56,618 bases of DNA from Opitutaceae bacterium (GCA_003151495.1 PLXR01000042.1:27905-84522), one strand, 5' to 3'. Shown: positions 41,184-49,265, counted from the stretch's first letter. The notes: generated by a model not told the origin, from the letters alone. A program made the numbers and translations.

Positions 41184-42677
41184 ATGCCGAAGATCGCCCA
41201 ATATTCCGACCTCACGCTTCGTCCCCGCTCCCTGGACCAGAAGCTGTACCGGTGGTTCCACAACGAGATCCGGACCTCCGTCCTTGAGGGAAAGCTCGCC
41301 CCGGGAATCAGGCTCCCGTCCAGTCGGAGCCTCGCGCGGCAATACGGCGTTTCACGGGGCGCCGTCGTGGCGGCATTTGAGCAGCTCTGCTCGGAAGGGG
41401 TCGTCGAATGCCGCGTTGGAAGCGGGACATTCGTGCGGCGCACGCTCCCCGGGGTCCCAGCCGAGGCGAAGAGATCGAATTCAAGAGAGGCGGGGGTGGA
41501 ATCGGGCGCCTCGCTCTCGTCCCGGGGGTCCTTCCTGGTGCGCCATCCATTCCCGAAGATTTGGTCAAACCGTTCGGCGCCGGTCTTCCGGGTTGGCCTG
41601 CCCGCCGTGGGCGCTTTCCCGACGGGCTTGTGGAGTCGGATCGGTGCGCGACGTTTCCGGCAGTCTACGCCGTTGTTGTTGTCGTACGGCGAGACGCTGG
41701 GGTACAGGCCGTTGCGAAACGCGATCGCGCAGTATCTCGGCCTCGCTCGCGGCGTCAAATGCACGGCGGATGAGGTGATGATCACAACCGGCACCCAGCA
41801 GTCGCTCGATTTTGTGGCAAGGCTCCTCCTCGATCCGGGTGACAGGATCCTGGTTGAGGATCCCGGATATCCCGGGGCGGTGTCCCAATTCCGGGCGGCT
41901 GGCGCACGGGTCGTTGCGGTACCGGTCGATGAGCAGGGCTTCAATTGCGCCGCGGGACGGCGCGGATACAAGGGGGCGAGAATGGCGTATGTCACACCCA
42001 GTTGCCAATTCCCGCTCGGTGTGACGATGACTCTGTCTCGCCGCCTTGAACTGCTCAAATGGGCCAAGAAGAACAACGCATGGGTGTTTGAGGACGACTA
42101 TGACGGAGCGTTCCGGTTCTCGGGTCGCCCCTTGGCAACCCTTCGGAGCCTGGATGCCAGCGGATGTGTGATTTATTCAAACAGCTTCAACAAGCTCCTC
42201 TTCCCCACACTTCGCCTTGGGTTCCTGCTGGTGCCCCCCCGTCTGGTTGACGCCGTCACGGCTGCGAAGTCCGCTATCGAACGGTTTCCCCCCGTCTTGG
42301 ACCAGACGATATTGTGCGATTTCATTACCGAGGGGCACCTGGGGCGGCATTTGCGCCGCATGAGGGAAATGTATGCAAACCGTCTGGAAGTCATGGTTCG
42401 AGCGGCCCGGGAGAAGCTATCGGGCTTTATGGACCTCTCACCCGTGCACACAGGTCTCCAGGCACTGGGATGGCTCGCCGAGGGTATCGATGACGCCGAG
42501 GCATGCCGCTCGGCCGCATTGAATGGCGTTGATTCGGTCGCCCTTTCCACGCTTACCATCGATCGATCGATGCCGCCGGCCATGCTGCTGGGTGTGGCCT
42601 CGGCCGATGACCGCACGATCCTCCGTGGTATTGACGGCCTGGCCACCGTGCTGAGAGGCCTCAAGAAGAGAACTTAG
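41184..42677 (+). CDS. MocR/PdxR-type GntR regulator with aminotransferase domain
   Basis: Protein of 497 residues with the MocR architecture. The N-terminal winged helix (about 15-85) reads LDQKLYRWFHNEIRTSVLEG then GIRLPSSRSLARQYGVSRGA. After a linker, a fold-type I aminotransferase domain (about 120-495) carries MITTGTQQSLDF, EDPGYPG, FEDDYDGAFRF and the PLP-binding Lys337 in NSFNKLLFP. These proteins sense PLP or an amino acid through the aminotransferase domain and often control PLP synthesis or amino acid use. No pdx genes are adjacent; the divergent gene is an exported hypothetical. Repeated boxes just upstream support autoregulation. The ligand is unknown. Confidence 0.93.
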   Translation: MPKIAQYSDLTLRPRSLDQKLYRWFHNEIRTSVLEGKLAPGIRLPSSRSLARQYGVSRGAVVAAFEQLCSEGVVECRVGSGTFVRRTLPGVPAEAKRSNSREAGVESGASLSSRGSFLVRHPFPKIWSNRSAPVFRVGLPAVGAFPTGLWSRIGARRFRQSTPLLLSYGETLGYRPLRNAIAQYLGLARGVKCTADEVMITTGTQQSLDFVARLLLDPGDRILVEDPGYPGAVSQFRAAGARVVAVPVDEQGFNCAAGRRGYKGARMAYVTPSCQFPLGVTMTLSRRLELLKWAKKNNAWVFEDDYDGAFRFSGRPLATLRSLDASGCVIYSNSFNKLLFPTLRLGFLLVPPRLVDAVTAAKSAIERFPPVLDQTILCDFITEGHLGRHLRRMREMYANRLEVMVRAAREKLSGFMDLSPVHTGLQALGWLAEGIDDAEACRSAALNGVDSVALSTLTIDRSMPPAMLLGVASADDRTILRGIDGLATVLRGLKKRT

Positions 42678-42763
42678 GGGATCGCAAGTGGCGATGGCGC
42701 CCCTAGCCGGCGTTCCCGAAAGGGTCCCTTTTCGTTCACCTGGTCGATCGCCTCCGCCTCGAT

Positions 42764-45397
42764 TCACTCCGCGCGCAATGCGAGGAGTGGATTCACCTTG
42801 GTCGCTTTGCGCGCCGGCAGCCAAGATGCCAATAGCGCCACGCTGGCGAGAAGCACTGCGCCCCCACAGATAACCAAGGGGCTCTGGCCGGGTACCTCGG
42901 GCACCACGGCGCCAAGCGTTCTCACCAGCGCGAAGGAGATGGCTGCCCCTGCCACGATCCCGAGCATGGTGGGGGCTGCGCAGGCTTTCAGGATTAGACA
43001 CAGGATGCTCCGGGATTGCGCACCAAGAGCCATGCGGATACTGATTTCCTGAGTTCGCTGTGCGGTAAGGTTTGCGGTCACCCCGTAGACGCCGATCGAG
43101 GCCAAGAGAAGACCGAGCAGCGCCATTGCCGTGAGGATTGAGCCGACCAATGAGTAGTTCCCCGTGAGAGCTTGGATCTTTTCCTCCGCGGTCTTGAGGC
43201 CGAAAACCGCCACGTCAGGATCCATTTGCGCGACCACGTGTCGCGCTGCCTCGCCTAGAGCGCGTGGATCAGAGGCGCTGGAGAGCACAAAGGAGAGACG
43301 ATGGCTTGCTGTCTGCCCGAGCGCTGAATAGATCCGAAAGCCGGTTACCGAATGGACCAGATCTCCCGGATTGCGGACATCGTTTGCGACCCCAATCACC
43401 AGCTTCCAATCAGGATGGGCGGGATCGGAGCTGCCAATCCGGTGTCCGATGGGATTCTCTCCTGGCCAGAAGCGCTTGGCCATTGCCTCGTTGATGATGA
43501 CGACCTGAGGCGAACCCGGTAGGTCGCCCGCGCTGAAATCTCGTCCGGAAACGAGGTGCATTCCTGTCACGGAAAAAAAGCCTGGAGTGACAACGTCAAA
43601 ATCGGCCATCTCCTCGTTGACGCGGAGGGGTGGATTGCGACCCTCGATGCCAAAGTCGCCTCCTCCGGAAACACCCCAAGGGAGCGGGCCGGCTGAGATG
43701 ACTGCGCGGTTAACCCCTGGCAACACCGCCAGTTTCTGCTGAAGGAGCTCGGCGAATTCACGGCAATGGGGGGCGTCGTACTGGGGGCCATAGGGGAGCC
43801 CCAAGGTTCCTGTGAGGATGTTCGTAGGGTCCCAACCAAGGTCGAGATGCGCCAAGCGCCAAGTCCCTTCGACGAAGAAGCCCGCCCCTGTCAGAAGCGC
43901 CAAAGCGAGCACCAATTCGGAAGCCACCAGGGCCGTCCGCAACCGCTGTTGTCGGCGGTTGGTCATAGTTCCACGGCCGCCCGGCTTCAGCGTCGCATTC
44001 GCGTCCGTCCGAGCGGCTTTCAGGGCCGGAATGATGCCAAAAAGCGCGCCCGTAATCGCGGCCACCGTAAATAGGAAGCCAAGGACTCTCCAATTGAGCG
44101 GAAGATCCACACCGGTAACTCCCTTTACATCGATTCGTCCGCCAATGGCGAGATTCCCCCAGTGGGCAACCAGAAGCCCGAGTGCTCCGCCGGCAAACGA
44201 AAGAAGCAGGCTTTCCATCAACCCCTGAAGGACGAGCCGTCTCCGGGTTGAACCAAGCGCCAAGCGAATTGCGTATTCGCGGCTACGCGAGATCCCGCGC
44301 GCCAACTGCAGGTTTGCCAGGTTTACGCACGCGATTAGCAAGACGAAAAACGTCAATCCCTGGGTGAGCCAGGACATTCGTTCCGCGGCGGGATTACGAC
44401 GGGTTTGTTCGTTCAGGAACACGCTGATAGTGCTCTGGGCGTTGTCGGCTGGAAAGTCGTTCGCGAGCCTGGCGGCAATCGTATTCATTTGAGCCCGCGC
44501 CTGCTCCAGCGTTGTGTTTGGCTTCAGGCGCCCGAGCGCCGAAAGGAAAGCAGAGCTCCGGCCCTGCCAGCCCTTAACGCCAAGGCCGAGGGGGCGCCAT
44601 ACCTCCGTTCTTCCCCATACCAGCGGATCATCGAAGCTAGGAGGCAAAATCCCAATTACGGTGGCCGGGCTGCTATCGAGGCGAATGCGTCGACCAATCG
44701 CCCCGGGATCTCCGGCCAATCTCTTCTTCCAAAACCCATTTGTGACGACAACGAGGTCGCTGTGCAAATCGGTATCTTCGTCAGGAGCAAAGAATCGCCC
44801 TTTCGCCGGCTGGATGCCCAACATTTGGAAGAAATTATCCGTCACCCACAACGCGCGCACCAACTCTGCTGGTTTTCCTGTCTCACCCAAGCTGGCCTCC
44901 GAACTGGTGAACGCCGCAAGTTCCTCAAATACCGTGTTTTGCTTTCTTATATCTGCAAAATTAGCGGGCGATAGCGGCCAGAATGGCGATTGCTGTGTCG
45001 AGTAGAAGACGGTCACCAATCGTTCGGGATCCCGAAAGGGAGGAGGCGTCAGATAGATCGTGTTTAGAATCGAAAACGTCGTGGCATTGACGCCGATACC
45101 AAGCGCCAGGGTTATGAGCGCCACGATCGTAAATCCGGGGCTTCGCATCAGTGATTTGGCTCCGTATCGCAAATCCTGAAAAGCGTTCTCCAGCCAGATG
45201 CCTCGACGCTGGTCGCGACATTCCTCTTTGATCTGCTCGATCCCTCCGAATTCGAGCGCCGCTTCGCGACGAGCCTCAATAGGATCCATCCCTTGGCGGA
45301 TATTCGCTCGCACTTGCTCCTCCAAATGGAATCGCAGTTCGGAATCTAACTGATTCTCGCTGCTCTTAAGGCGGAAAAGAATCGAGAACCAACTCAT
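42764..45397 (-). CDS. MacB/FtsX-type orphan permease (ADOP family, module 3)
   Basis: Membrane protein of 877 residues, starting at the ATG of 45395-45397 (an in-frame TTG lies two codons upstream). The N-terminal prefix domain has DSELRFHLEEQVRANIRQGM, the first helix (about 80-105) FTIVALITLALGIGVNATTF, then a MacB-type periplasmic domain. The first FtsX domain contains NLANLQLARGISRSREYAI; a second unit ends QRTQEISIRMALGAQSRS and ARKATKVNPLLALRAE. It starts 7 bases after the module 3 padR stop. Sequence and base composition differ from modules 1 and 2, suggesting a separate origin rather than recent duplication. ATPase partner not present. Confidence 0.92.
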   Translation of the reverse strand: MSWFSILFRLKSSENQLDSELRFHLEEQVRANIRQGMDPIEARREAALEFGGIEQIKEECRDQRRGIWLENAFQDLRYGAKSLMRSPGFTIVALITLALGIGVNATTFSILNTIYLTPPPFRDPERLVTVFYSTQQSPFWPLSPANFADIRKQNTVFEELAAFTSSEASLGETGKPAELVRALWVTDNFFQMLGIQPAKGRFFAPDEDTDLHSDLVVVTNGFWKKRLAGDPGAIGRRIRLDSSPATVIGILPPSFDDPLVWGRTEVWRPLGLGVKGWQGRSSAFLSALGRLKPNTTLEQARAQMNTIAARLANDFPADNAQSTISVFLNEQTRRNPAAERMSWLTQGLTFFVLLIACVNLANLQLARGISRSREYAIRLALGSTRRRLVLQGLMESLLLSFAGGALGLLVAHWGNLAIGGRIDVKGVTGVDLPLNWRVLGFLFTVAAITGALFGIIPALKAARTDANATLKPGGRGTMTNRRQQRLRTALVASELVLALALLTGAGFFVEGTWRLAHLDLGWDPTNILTGTLGLPYGPQYDAPHCREFAELLQQKLAVLPGVNRAVISAGPLPWGVSGGGDFGIEGRNPPLRVNEEMADFDVVTPGFFSVTGMHLVSGRDFSAGDLPGSPQVVIINEAMAKRFWPGENPIGHRIGSSDPAHPDWKLVIGVANDVRNPGDLVHSVTGFRIYSALGQTASHRLSFVLSSASDPRALGEAARHVVAQMDPDVAVFGLKTAEEKIQALTGNYSLVGSILTAMALLGLLLASIGVYGVTANLTAQRTQEISIRMALGAQSRSILCLILKACAAPTMLGIVAGAAISFALVRTLGAVVPEVPGQSPLVICGGAVLLASVALLASWLPARKATKVNPLLALRAE

Positions 45398-45404
45398 CGG
45401 CAAT

Positions 45405-45743
45405 TTAGAGCTGGGTGGCCTGAATAACTAGGCCGATGGCAGCCGAAAGTCGTTCCCACTCGGAATGCTCAACGAGCAGACGTTTTCGGCCTTCGGCGGT
45501 GAGGCTATAAAATTTGGCCGCCCTCCCGGTTTCGGCCTCTCGCCATTCCGCTCCTAGCCATTTGCGCTTCTCTAGGCGGTGGAGCGCCGGATAAAGAGAT
45601 CCCTGCTGGATGCGCAAGGCATCACGGGAGATCTGCTGAATCCGCTTTGAGATCGCATAACCGTGAATTGGTCCCGTGGCCACGACCCTTAAGATCAACA
45701 GGTCGAGCGTGCCTTGGAGGAGATCCGATTTATCGACGCCCAT
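45405..45743 (-). CDS. PadR-family transcriptional regulator (module 3)
   Basis: Repressor of 112 residues. It has VDKSDLLQGTLDLLILRVVA, a recognition region IQQGSLYPALHRLEKRKWLG, then KFYSLTAEGRKRLLVEHSEW and a C-terminal dimerisation helix. It is closest in pattern to the module 2 regulator, but its upstream palindrome (CTACATAT/ATATGTAG) has a different sequence, indicating a different DNA specificity. Its permease follows 7 bases after the stop, so the two are one operon. It faces divergently a second PadR gene about 430 bases to the right. Confidence 0.92.
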   Translation of the reverse strand: MGVDKSDLLQGTLDLLILRVVATGPIHGYAISKRIQQISRDALRIQQGSLYPALHRLEKRKWLGAEWREAETGRAAKFYSLTAEGRKRLLVEHSEWERLSAAIGLVIQATQL

Positions 45744-45759
45744 TTGATGCCTAGGATCC

Positions 45760-45786
45760 CTACATATGGAATATGTAGAACGTCAA
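45760..45786 (-). promoter_or_regulatory. palindromic PadR operator and -35 box (module 3)
   Basis: Perfect inverted repeat with arms CTACATAT and ATATGTAG around GGA (45760-45778). On the minus strand a TTGACG box (45781-45786) lies immediately upstream, so the palindrome occupies the promoter spacer and -10 region. This is the same layout as modules 1 and 2 but with a different repeat sequence, fitting a distinct PadR. Confidence 0.65.
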
Positions 45787-46131
45787 GGTATCTTCGCTCC
45801 ACGGAATCGGTAGCCGTTCCACAACCGGTCCTTTTCCGAACACCCAAACCTGCCAAGTTGGAGCCCGTATGTTGCTCGACTTCATCCGCCGATTGAACGG
45901 CCACGAGTCATTCGACGCGGCTCATTGCGGAATCGAAGAAGGATTCAAATGGGGTCCGGCCGCCGCACAAGGACCTCAGTCCAATTCATTCCGCCCGGAG
46001 CGACTCCACCGGAGCGATGAGGGTAGCCGCGCCGGGATCGAGACTGTTACGAAACCCCTTATACAGTGATGAACAGGTAGCCACCGGCAAAGAGAAGGGA
46101 AACAAGGTTGCCGCAGGATGAGATCGCGCGC
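45787..46131. other. intergenic region with coding-like remnants
   Basis: About 345 bases between divergent PadR promoters. On the minus strand 46059-46142 reads as a 27-residue peptide (ATG, MFVKRAISSCGNLVSLLFAG, then GYLFITV and stop). A second open stretch in another frame ends at a TGA at 45986-45988 with SLDPGAATLIAPVESLRAE. One frame change near 46060 would join them to a 52-residue protein. It could be a small frameshifted gene, the tail of a lost gene, or chance. Nothing else was recognised. Confidence 0.3.
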
Positions 46132-46159
46132 TTGACAAACATTCCTTATTAACTACACA
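46132..46159 (+). promoter_or_regulatory. sigma-70-type promoter for the PadR-esterase operon
   Basis: Consensus TTGACA (46132-46137) and TACACA (46154-46159) with a 16-base spacer, 14 bases before the padR start. The segment just downstream (ATGCAGTACAT) contains an imperfect inverted repeat that may be the PadR site. Confidence 0.5.
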
Positions 46160-46173
46160 ATGCAGTACATAAC

Positions 46174-46503
46174 ATGCTCGGTGAATTTGAATACATTCTG
46201 GTGACCGTAGCGGCAGGCCTGGGCGAGAGCGCCTATGGTGCGGCCATTCGTGAAGAGATTGAGGAGTCAGCGGGCCGAAGTTGTTCGATTGGAGCTTTGT
46301 ACACGACCATTGAGCGGCTGGAGAAGAAGGGCATGCTCAAGACGTGGATGGGCGAGGCTACGGCCCAACGCGGCGGCAGAGCAAAACGCATGGTGCGCGT
46401 GACGCCCAAGGGCATGCATGCGGCGAAGGAGTTTTACGAAGCGATGATGGGCGTAAGCCGTAACGCTTCATGGGCTACGGGCAAGCCGGAGCGTGCGTCA
46501 TGA
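46174..46503 (+). CDS. PadR-like winged-helix regulator
   Basis: Regulator of 109 residues, more divergent than the three permease-linked PadR proteins. It has LGEFEYILVTVAAGLGESAYGA in the first helices, CSIGALYTTIERLEKKGMLK for the recognition helix and wing, and RMVRVTPKGMHAAKEFYEAM at the C-terminal end. This type is common in Acidobacteriota. The next gene's ATG overlaps the stop (ATGA at 46500-46503), and an esterase-like gene follows by the same kind of overlap, so the three form a tightly coupled operon. A good TTGACA promoter lies upstream. Likely an autorepressor. Confidence 0.85.
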   Translation: MLGEFEYILVTVAAGLGESAYGAAIREEIEESAGRSCSIGALYTTIERLEKKGMLKTWMGEATAQRGGRAKRMVRVTPKGMHAAKEFYEAMMGVSRNASWATGKPERAS

Positions 46504-47159
46504 GTTCACTGGCAGAGATGGCTGCGATCTTTGTTGCGCCGAAGGATCGGGATGCGGTGCTGGGCGATCTGGCGGAGACGGGCGCCAGCGGATGGAGCGC
46601 CCTTGGCTCTGTTCTGGGACTTGTGGTTCGGCAGCAGATGGAGCTTTGGCGCGCGTGGCAGCCATGGGTTGCGAGCAGCGTGGCCTTAGCGGGGAGTTTG
46701 CTCTTACTAGCCGTGTCCTTTGGGCTATCGGTGAATACGCGTCATCTTCTGCGCGGCGAACGTGGGTATGGCAGCGTCCTTTTTGAAGCTCTGCTGATGG
46801 TGTCGTGGGCGTGGACGAGCGGATTTGTGGTGGGGTCACTCTCTGGGAAGACGCGGTGGGTGAGCGGCATTCTGTGCGCGATCCCGTGCCTCTCCTGTGT
46901 GCTTCGGTTTCAGGACACCTCTCTCTCGCGTCTATGCGTGCTCTTATTTCTGCTACCAGGTTTGGTCGGCGCCGTGCAGGGAGTACGTTGTGCCCATCTG
47001 TCACATAGGACAGCGCTAACGTTGGCAATAGCCATGACTGCGCTGATGTTGGCTTGGGGCGGCATGTACATGCGGAACTGGTTCTTGCTCCTGCCTGCGT
47101 GGTGGCTTGTAGCTCATGCAGAACGATCGAAACGCTCCGACGAAAAGGAGGCGGCATGA
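46500..47159 (+). CDS. multi-pass membrane protein between PadR and esterase-like gene
   Basis: Unrecognised protein of 219 residues. The N-terminal cytoplasmic part (MSSLAEMAAIFVAPKDRDAV then LGDLAETGASG) resembles the 'GDL.E' start of short permease-prefix domains. About five hydrophobic segments follow (about 55-78, 85-110, 118-135, 140-158, 165-200). The start is the ATG overlapping the PadR stop. Its own end overlaps the start of the esterase-like gene by 4 bases. This makes a three-gene translational unit, so the membrane protein may be the target or partner of the exported esterase-like protein. Function unknown. Confidence 0.72.
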   Translation: MSSLAEMAAIFVAPKDRDAVLGDLAETGASGWSALGSVLGLVVRQQMELWRAWQPWVASSVALAGSLLLLAVSFGLSVNTRHLLRGERGYGSVLFEALLMVSWAWTSGFVVGSLSGKTRWVSGILCAIPCLSCVLRFQDTSLSRLCVLLFLLPGLVGAVQGVRCAHLSHRTALTLAIAMTALMLAWGGMYMRNWFLLLPAWWLVAHAERSKRSDEKEAA

Positions 47160-48223
47160 AGACGCGAAAGAAACAATTTGTAACGGTTCTCTACGTACTC
47201 CTTTTGAGTGCGGTTTCAGCAGTCGCTCAAAGCGATGGGAGCAAGAGCCATATTGTGGAGCGAGTGATTCATTCGAAGAACTTTGAGGGGAACAAGATTG
47301 GCGTTACTGACGACCGCAAGCTGGTGGTGTATCTGCCTGCTGGGAATGACGGAACGTCGAAGCGGTATCCGGTTATTTATTATTTCCCGAGCCCAATGGA
47401 TGAATATCGGACGCTTTTCGATAAGCGCGGCGCACAGGCTCTGTTCGATCGCGCAATCGCGCGAGGCACAGTTCGCAGCTTCATCCTTGTCTCTGTGGAT
47501 ATGACGACTCCACTGGGAGCCTCTTGGTTTGTGAACTCTCCTGTAACCGGAAACTGGGAAGATTTTGTAGTGCAGGAGCTTGTCCCCTATGTCGATGCCA
47601 GCTTCCGCACGATACCGTTGCGGGATGCGCGCGGACTTGTGGGGCACCATATGGGAGCTTATGGCGCCATCCGCATTGGCATGAAGCATACGGACGTCTT
47701 TGGATCGATCTACGGCATGAATCCCGTTGGCACGGGATCAGGCGTGCAGATTATGGATTCAAGGCCCAATTGGGATTTGCTCGCGCATGCGACTTCTCTG
47801 GATGACGTGAAGAAAGATGGATTCTCTGCGATTTTCACATCGATCTTTCAGGCCCACTTGCCGAATCCGGACAAGCCACCGCTTTATGTTGATCTGCCTG
47901 CGCATCTGGAGGGTGGAAGGTTGATGATCGACTCGAAGCTGACCGCGCGATTGAGAGACAGCTTCTTTCTAGAGTCGATGATCCCACAGTATGCGGACAA
48001 TCTGAAGACGCTGCGCGGTTTCAAGTTTGACTGGTCGCGCAACGATGCGATCTGGGACCACGTCTACGCGAACCAAGCGCTCACGCACAAGTTGAATGAG
48101 TTTGGCATTGCGCACGAAGCCGAGGAGTACAACGGGCTTTGGGACGCGGATACCTACTGGGGCGCGGAGGGTCGCGTAATTGCTGAGGTGCTGCCGTTCT
48201 TTCAGCAGCATTTGGAATTCTAG
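47156..48223 (+). CDS. exported esterase-like protein lacking the nucleophile serine (probable pseudoenzyme)
   Basis: Exported protein of 355 residues with signal peptide MKTRKKQFVTVLYVLLLSAV and a perfect AAGGAGG ribosome-binding site. The fold matches the enterochelin esterase/antigen 85 type (RKLVVYLPAGNDG, RYPVIYYFPSPMDEYRTLF, VQELVPYVDASFRTI). The nucleophile elbow, normally GHSMGGYGA, reads GHHMGAYGA, so His165 replaces the catalytic Ser. The C-terminal region that normally carries the catalytic His (as in G-x-H-x-x-R before LPFF) reads GLWDADTYWGAEGRVIAEVL and has no matching His. Both changes point to lost ester hydrolysis and perhaps a binding role. Last gene of a PadR-membrane protein operon. 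Confidence 0.8.
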   Translation: MKTRKKQFVTVLYVLLLSAVSAVAQSDGSKSHIVERVIHSKNFEGNKIGVTDDRKLVVYLPAGNDGTSKRYPVIYYFPSPMDEYRTLFDKRGAQALFDRAIARGTVRSFILVSVDMTTPLGASWFVNSPVTGNWEDFVVQELVPYVDASFRTIPLRDARGLVGHHMGAYGAIRIGMKHTDVFGSIYGMNPVGTGSGVQIMDSRPNWDLLAHATSLDDVKKDGFSAIFTSIFQAHLPNPDKPPLYVDLPAHLEGGRLMIDSKLTARLRDSFFLESMIPQYADNLKTLRGFKFDWSRNDAIWDHVYANQALTHKLNEFGIAHEAEEYNGLWDADTYWGAEGRVIAEVLPFFQQHLEF

Positions 48224-48335
48224 TCGGATGGCCATGTGCTGTTTGTCGGGAAGCGTGAGCAAAAGATGAAGGAAGCAAAACCTGCCGAGATCATTCCTGC
48301 TCATGGGATGCCGCTTCTTAGCGGTGTGCCGTGAC
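48224..48335 (+). pseudogene. possible remnant of another gene, in frame after esterase stop
   Basis: Directly after the esterase stop, the same frame stays open for 36 codons and reads like real protein (DGHVLFVGKREQKMKEAKPA, then EIIPAHGMPLLSGVP) before a TGA at 48333-48335. It may be the tail of a deleted gene. No independent start is convincing, and chance is possible. Confidence 0.25.
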
Positions 48336-48344
48336 CATGGCGAT

Positions 48345-48509
48345 TCAGCGATTGGCCGAGGTTTGGCCGACTCCCGGTTGGGAGGTAGTTCGGCAATGTG
48401 AGACATGTTTCTGAATTTGCGGCGCATACTTTTTGAATAGTCCGCCGCAGATTGCACAATGAACGCCGATTAAGGGGCACTCGCTGCACCAGCCGTAGGT
48501 GCGGTTCAT
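48345..48509 (-). CDS. possible small Cys/His-rich (zinc-finger-like) protein
   Basis: Short minus-strand ORF of 54 residues from the ATG at 48507-48509 (it opens further upstream to a TTG at 48563). The notable part is a regular cysteine and histidine pattern: CSEC, then HCAICGGLF, and KHVSHC after 13 residues. This is like a C2HC zinc finger preceded by another CxxC pair. No neighbour supports a function and there is no ribosome-binding site. It may be a real metal-binding microprotein, a gene fragment or chance. Confidence 0.3.
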   Translation of the reverse strand: MNRTYGWCSECPLIGVHCAICGGLFKKYAPQIQKHVSHCRTTSQPGVGQTSANR

Positions 48510-48760
48510 CGAGACGCCGGCGGTGTTCCAAAAAGGGTCCTTTTGGGAACATCGGACCGCCAATCCTGGGCAATCAAGAGTGTTTGCGAAGGCGCCAATG
48601 CAGATGATGACGCAGGCGAGTAAGGATCACCCTATATTTGCGAAATCGTTCGCTGTTCGGATATGGCGCCCGATGTTGACGAGTCCTTAGAGTGACTCGC
48701 CCCTGCCGACGGCGAGACACTCGCGAAAAACGCGAACACTGCCCTTAAATCTACACGCTC

Positions 48761-48802
48761 AAAGACCCGCTAGGATAATAACATCCAAGCGGGTCTTTTT
48801 TA
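48761..48802 (+). terminator. rho-independent terminator, not next to an annotated gene
   Basis: Perfect 11-base-pair hairpin, arms AAAGACCCGCT (48761-48771) and AGCGGGTCTTT (48788-48798), loop of 16, ending in a T-run on the plus strand. It is over 500 bases after the nearest plus-strand gene, so it may end a transcript from the esterase operon or an unannotated RNA. It also lies 38 bases from the end of the convergent minus-strand gene. Confidence 0.8.
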
Positions 48803-48839
48803 ATTTCGTGAATTGTCAGCGGAGTGAAGGCTACGACCC

Positions 48840-49265
48840 TTAGGGAACGGTAAGTTCCAGCGGGGCGAAACCATCAGCGGTGACGGTGAGCGTATCGGCT
48901 GCGGCAAGATCATTTATGGTCCAGACCTGTCCCGGACCGATGACGTGATCGGAAATATTTCTGTCCTTGGTGTTGGCGTGGAATGACACGCTCAGGTGAA
49001 TCTTGACGCTGACCTTGATCGCATCCTTCGAGGTGTTCGTGAGACTGACGATATACGGGCCGATGTTGGCATCCGAACCTTTTGAAAAGTCGGCGGTTAA
49101 GGGAAGGCTCATGGCCTTGTCGTCAAGAGGCCGTAATGTCGGGGTATTGTCAGCGGCTCGCGATGCCGGGATTTGGGCCATCGTCAGACTGAGGACGCAG
49201 CCAAATGCGATTATGGCTGTCTTACCGAATGCCGAGCAGGCGCGGGAGGTATCTGAAGAGTTCAT
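48840..49265 (-). CDS. exported small hypothetical protein
   Basis: Protein of 141 residues with a long N-terminal signal region (CSAFGKTAIIAFGCVLSLTM, cleavage near SRAAD). The mature 100 residues are beta-rich and polar (NIGPYIVSLTNTSKDAIKVS, then KIHLSVSFHANTKDRNISDH and ADTLTVTADGFAPLELTVP), like a small immunoglobulin-type beta sandwich. No cysteine pairs or enzymatic motif. No family recognised. It ends near a strong terminator and the DNA upstream of it carries no clear gene. Confidence 0.65.
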   Translation of the reverse strand: MNSSDTSRACSAFGKTAIIAFGCVLSLTMAQIPASRAADNTPTLRPLDDKAMSLPLTADFSKGSDANIGPYIVSLTNTSKDAIKVSVKIHLSVSFHANTKDRNISDHVIGPGQVWTINDLAAADTLTVTADGFAPLELTVP

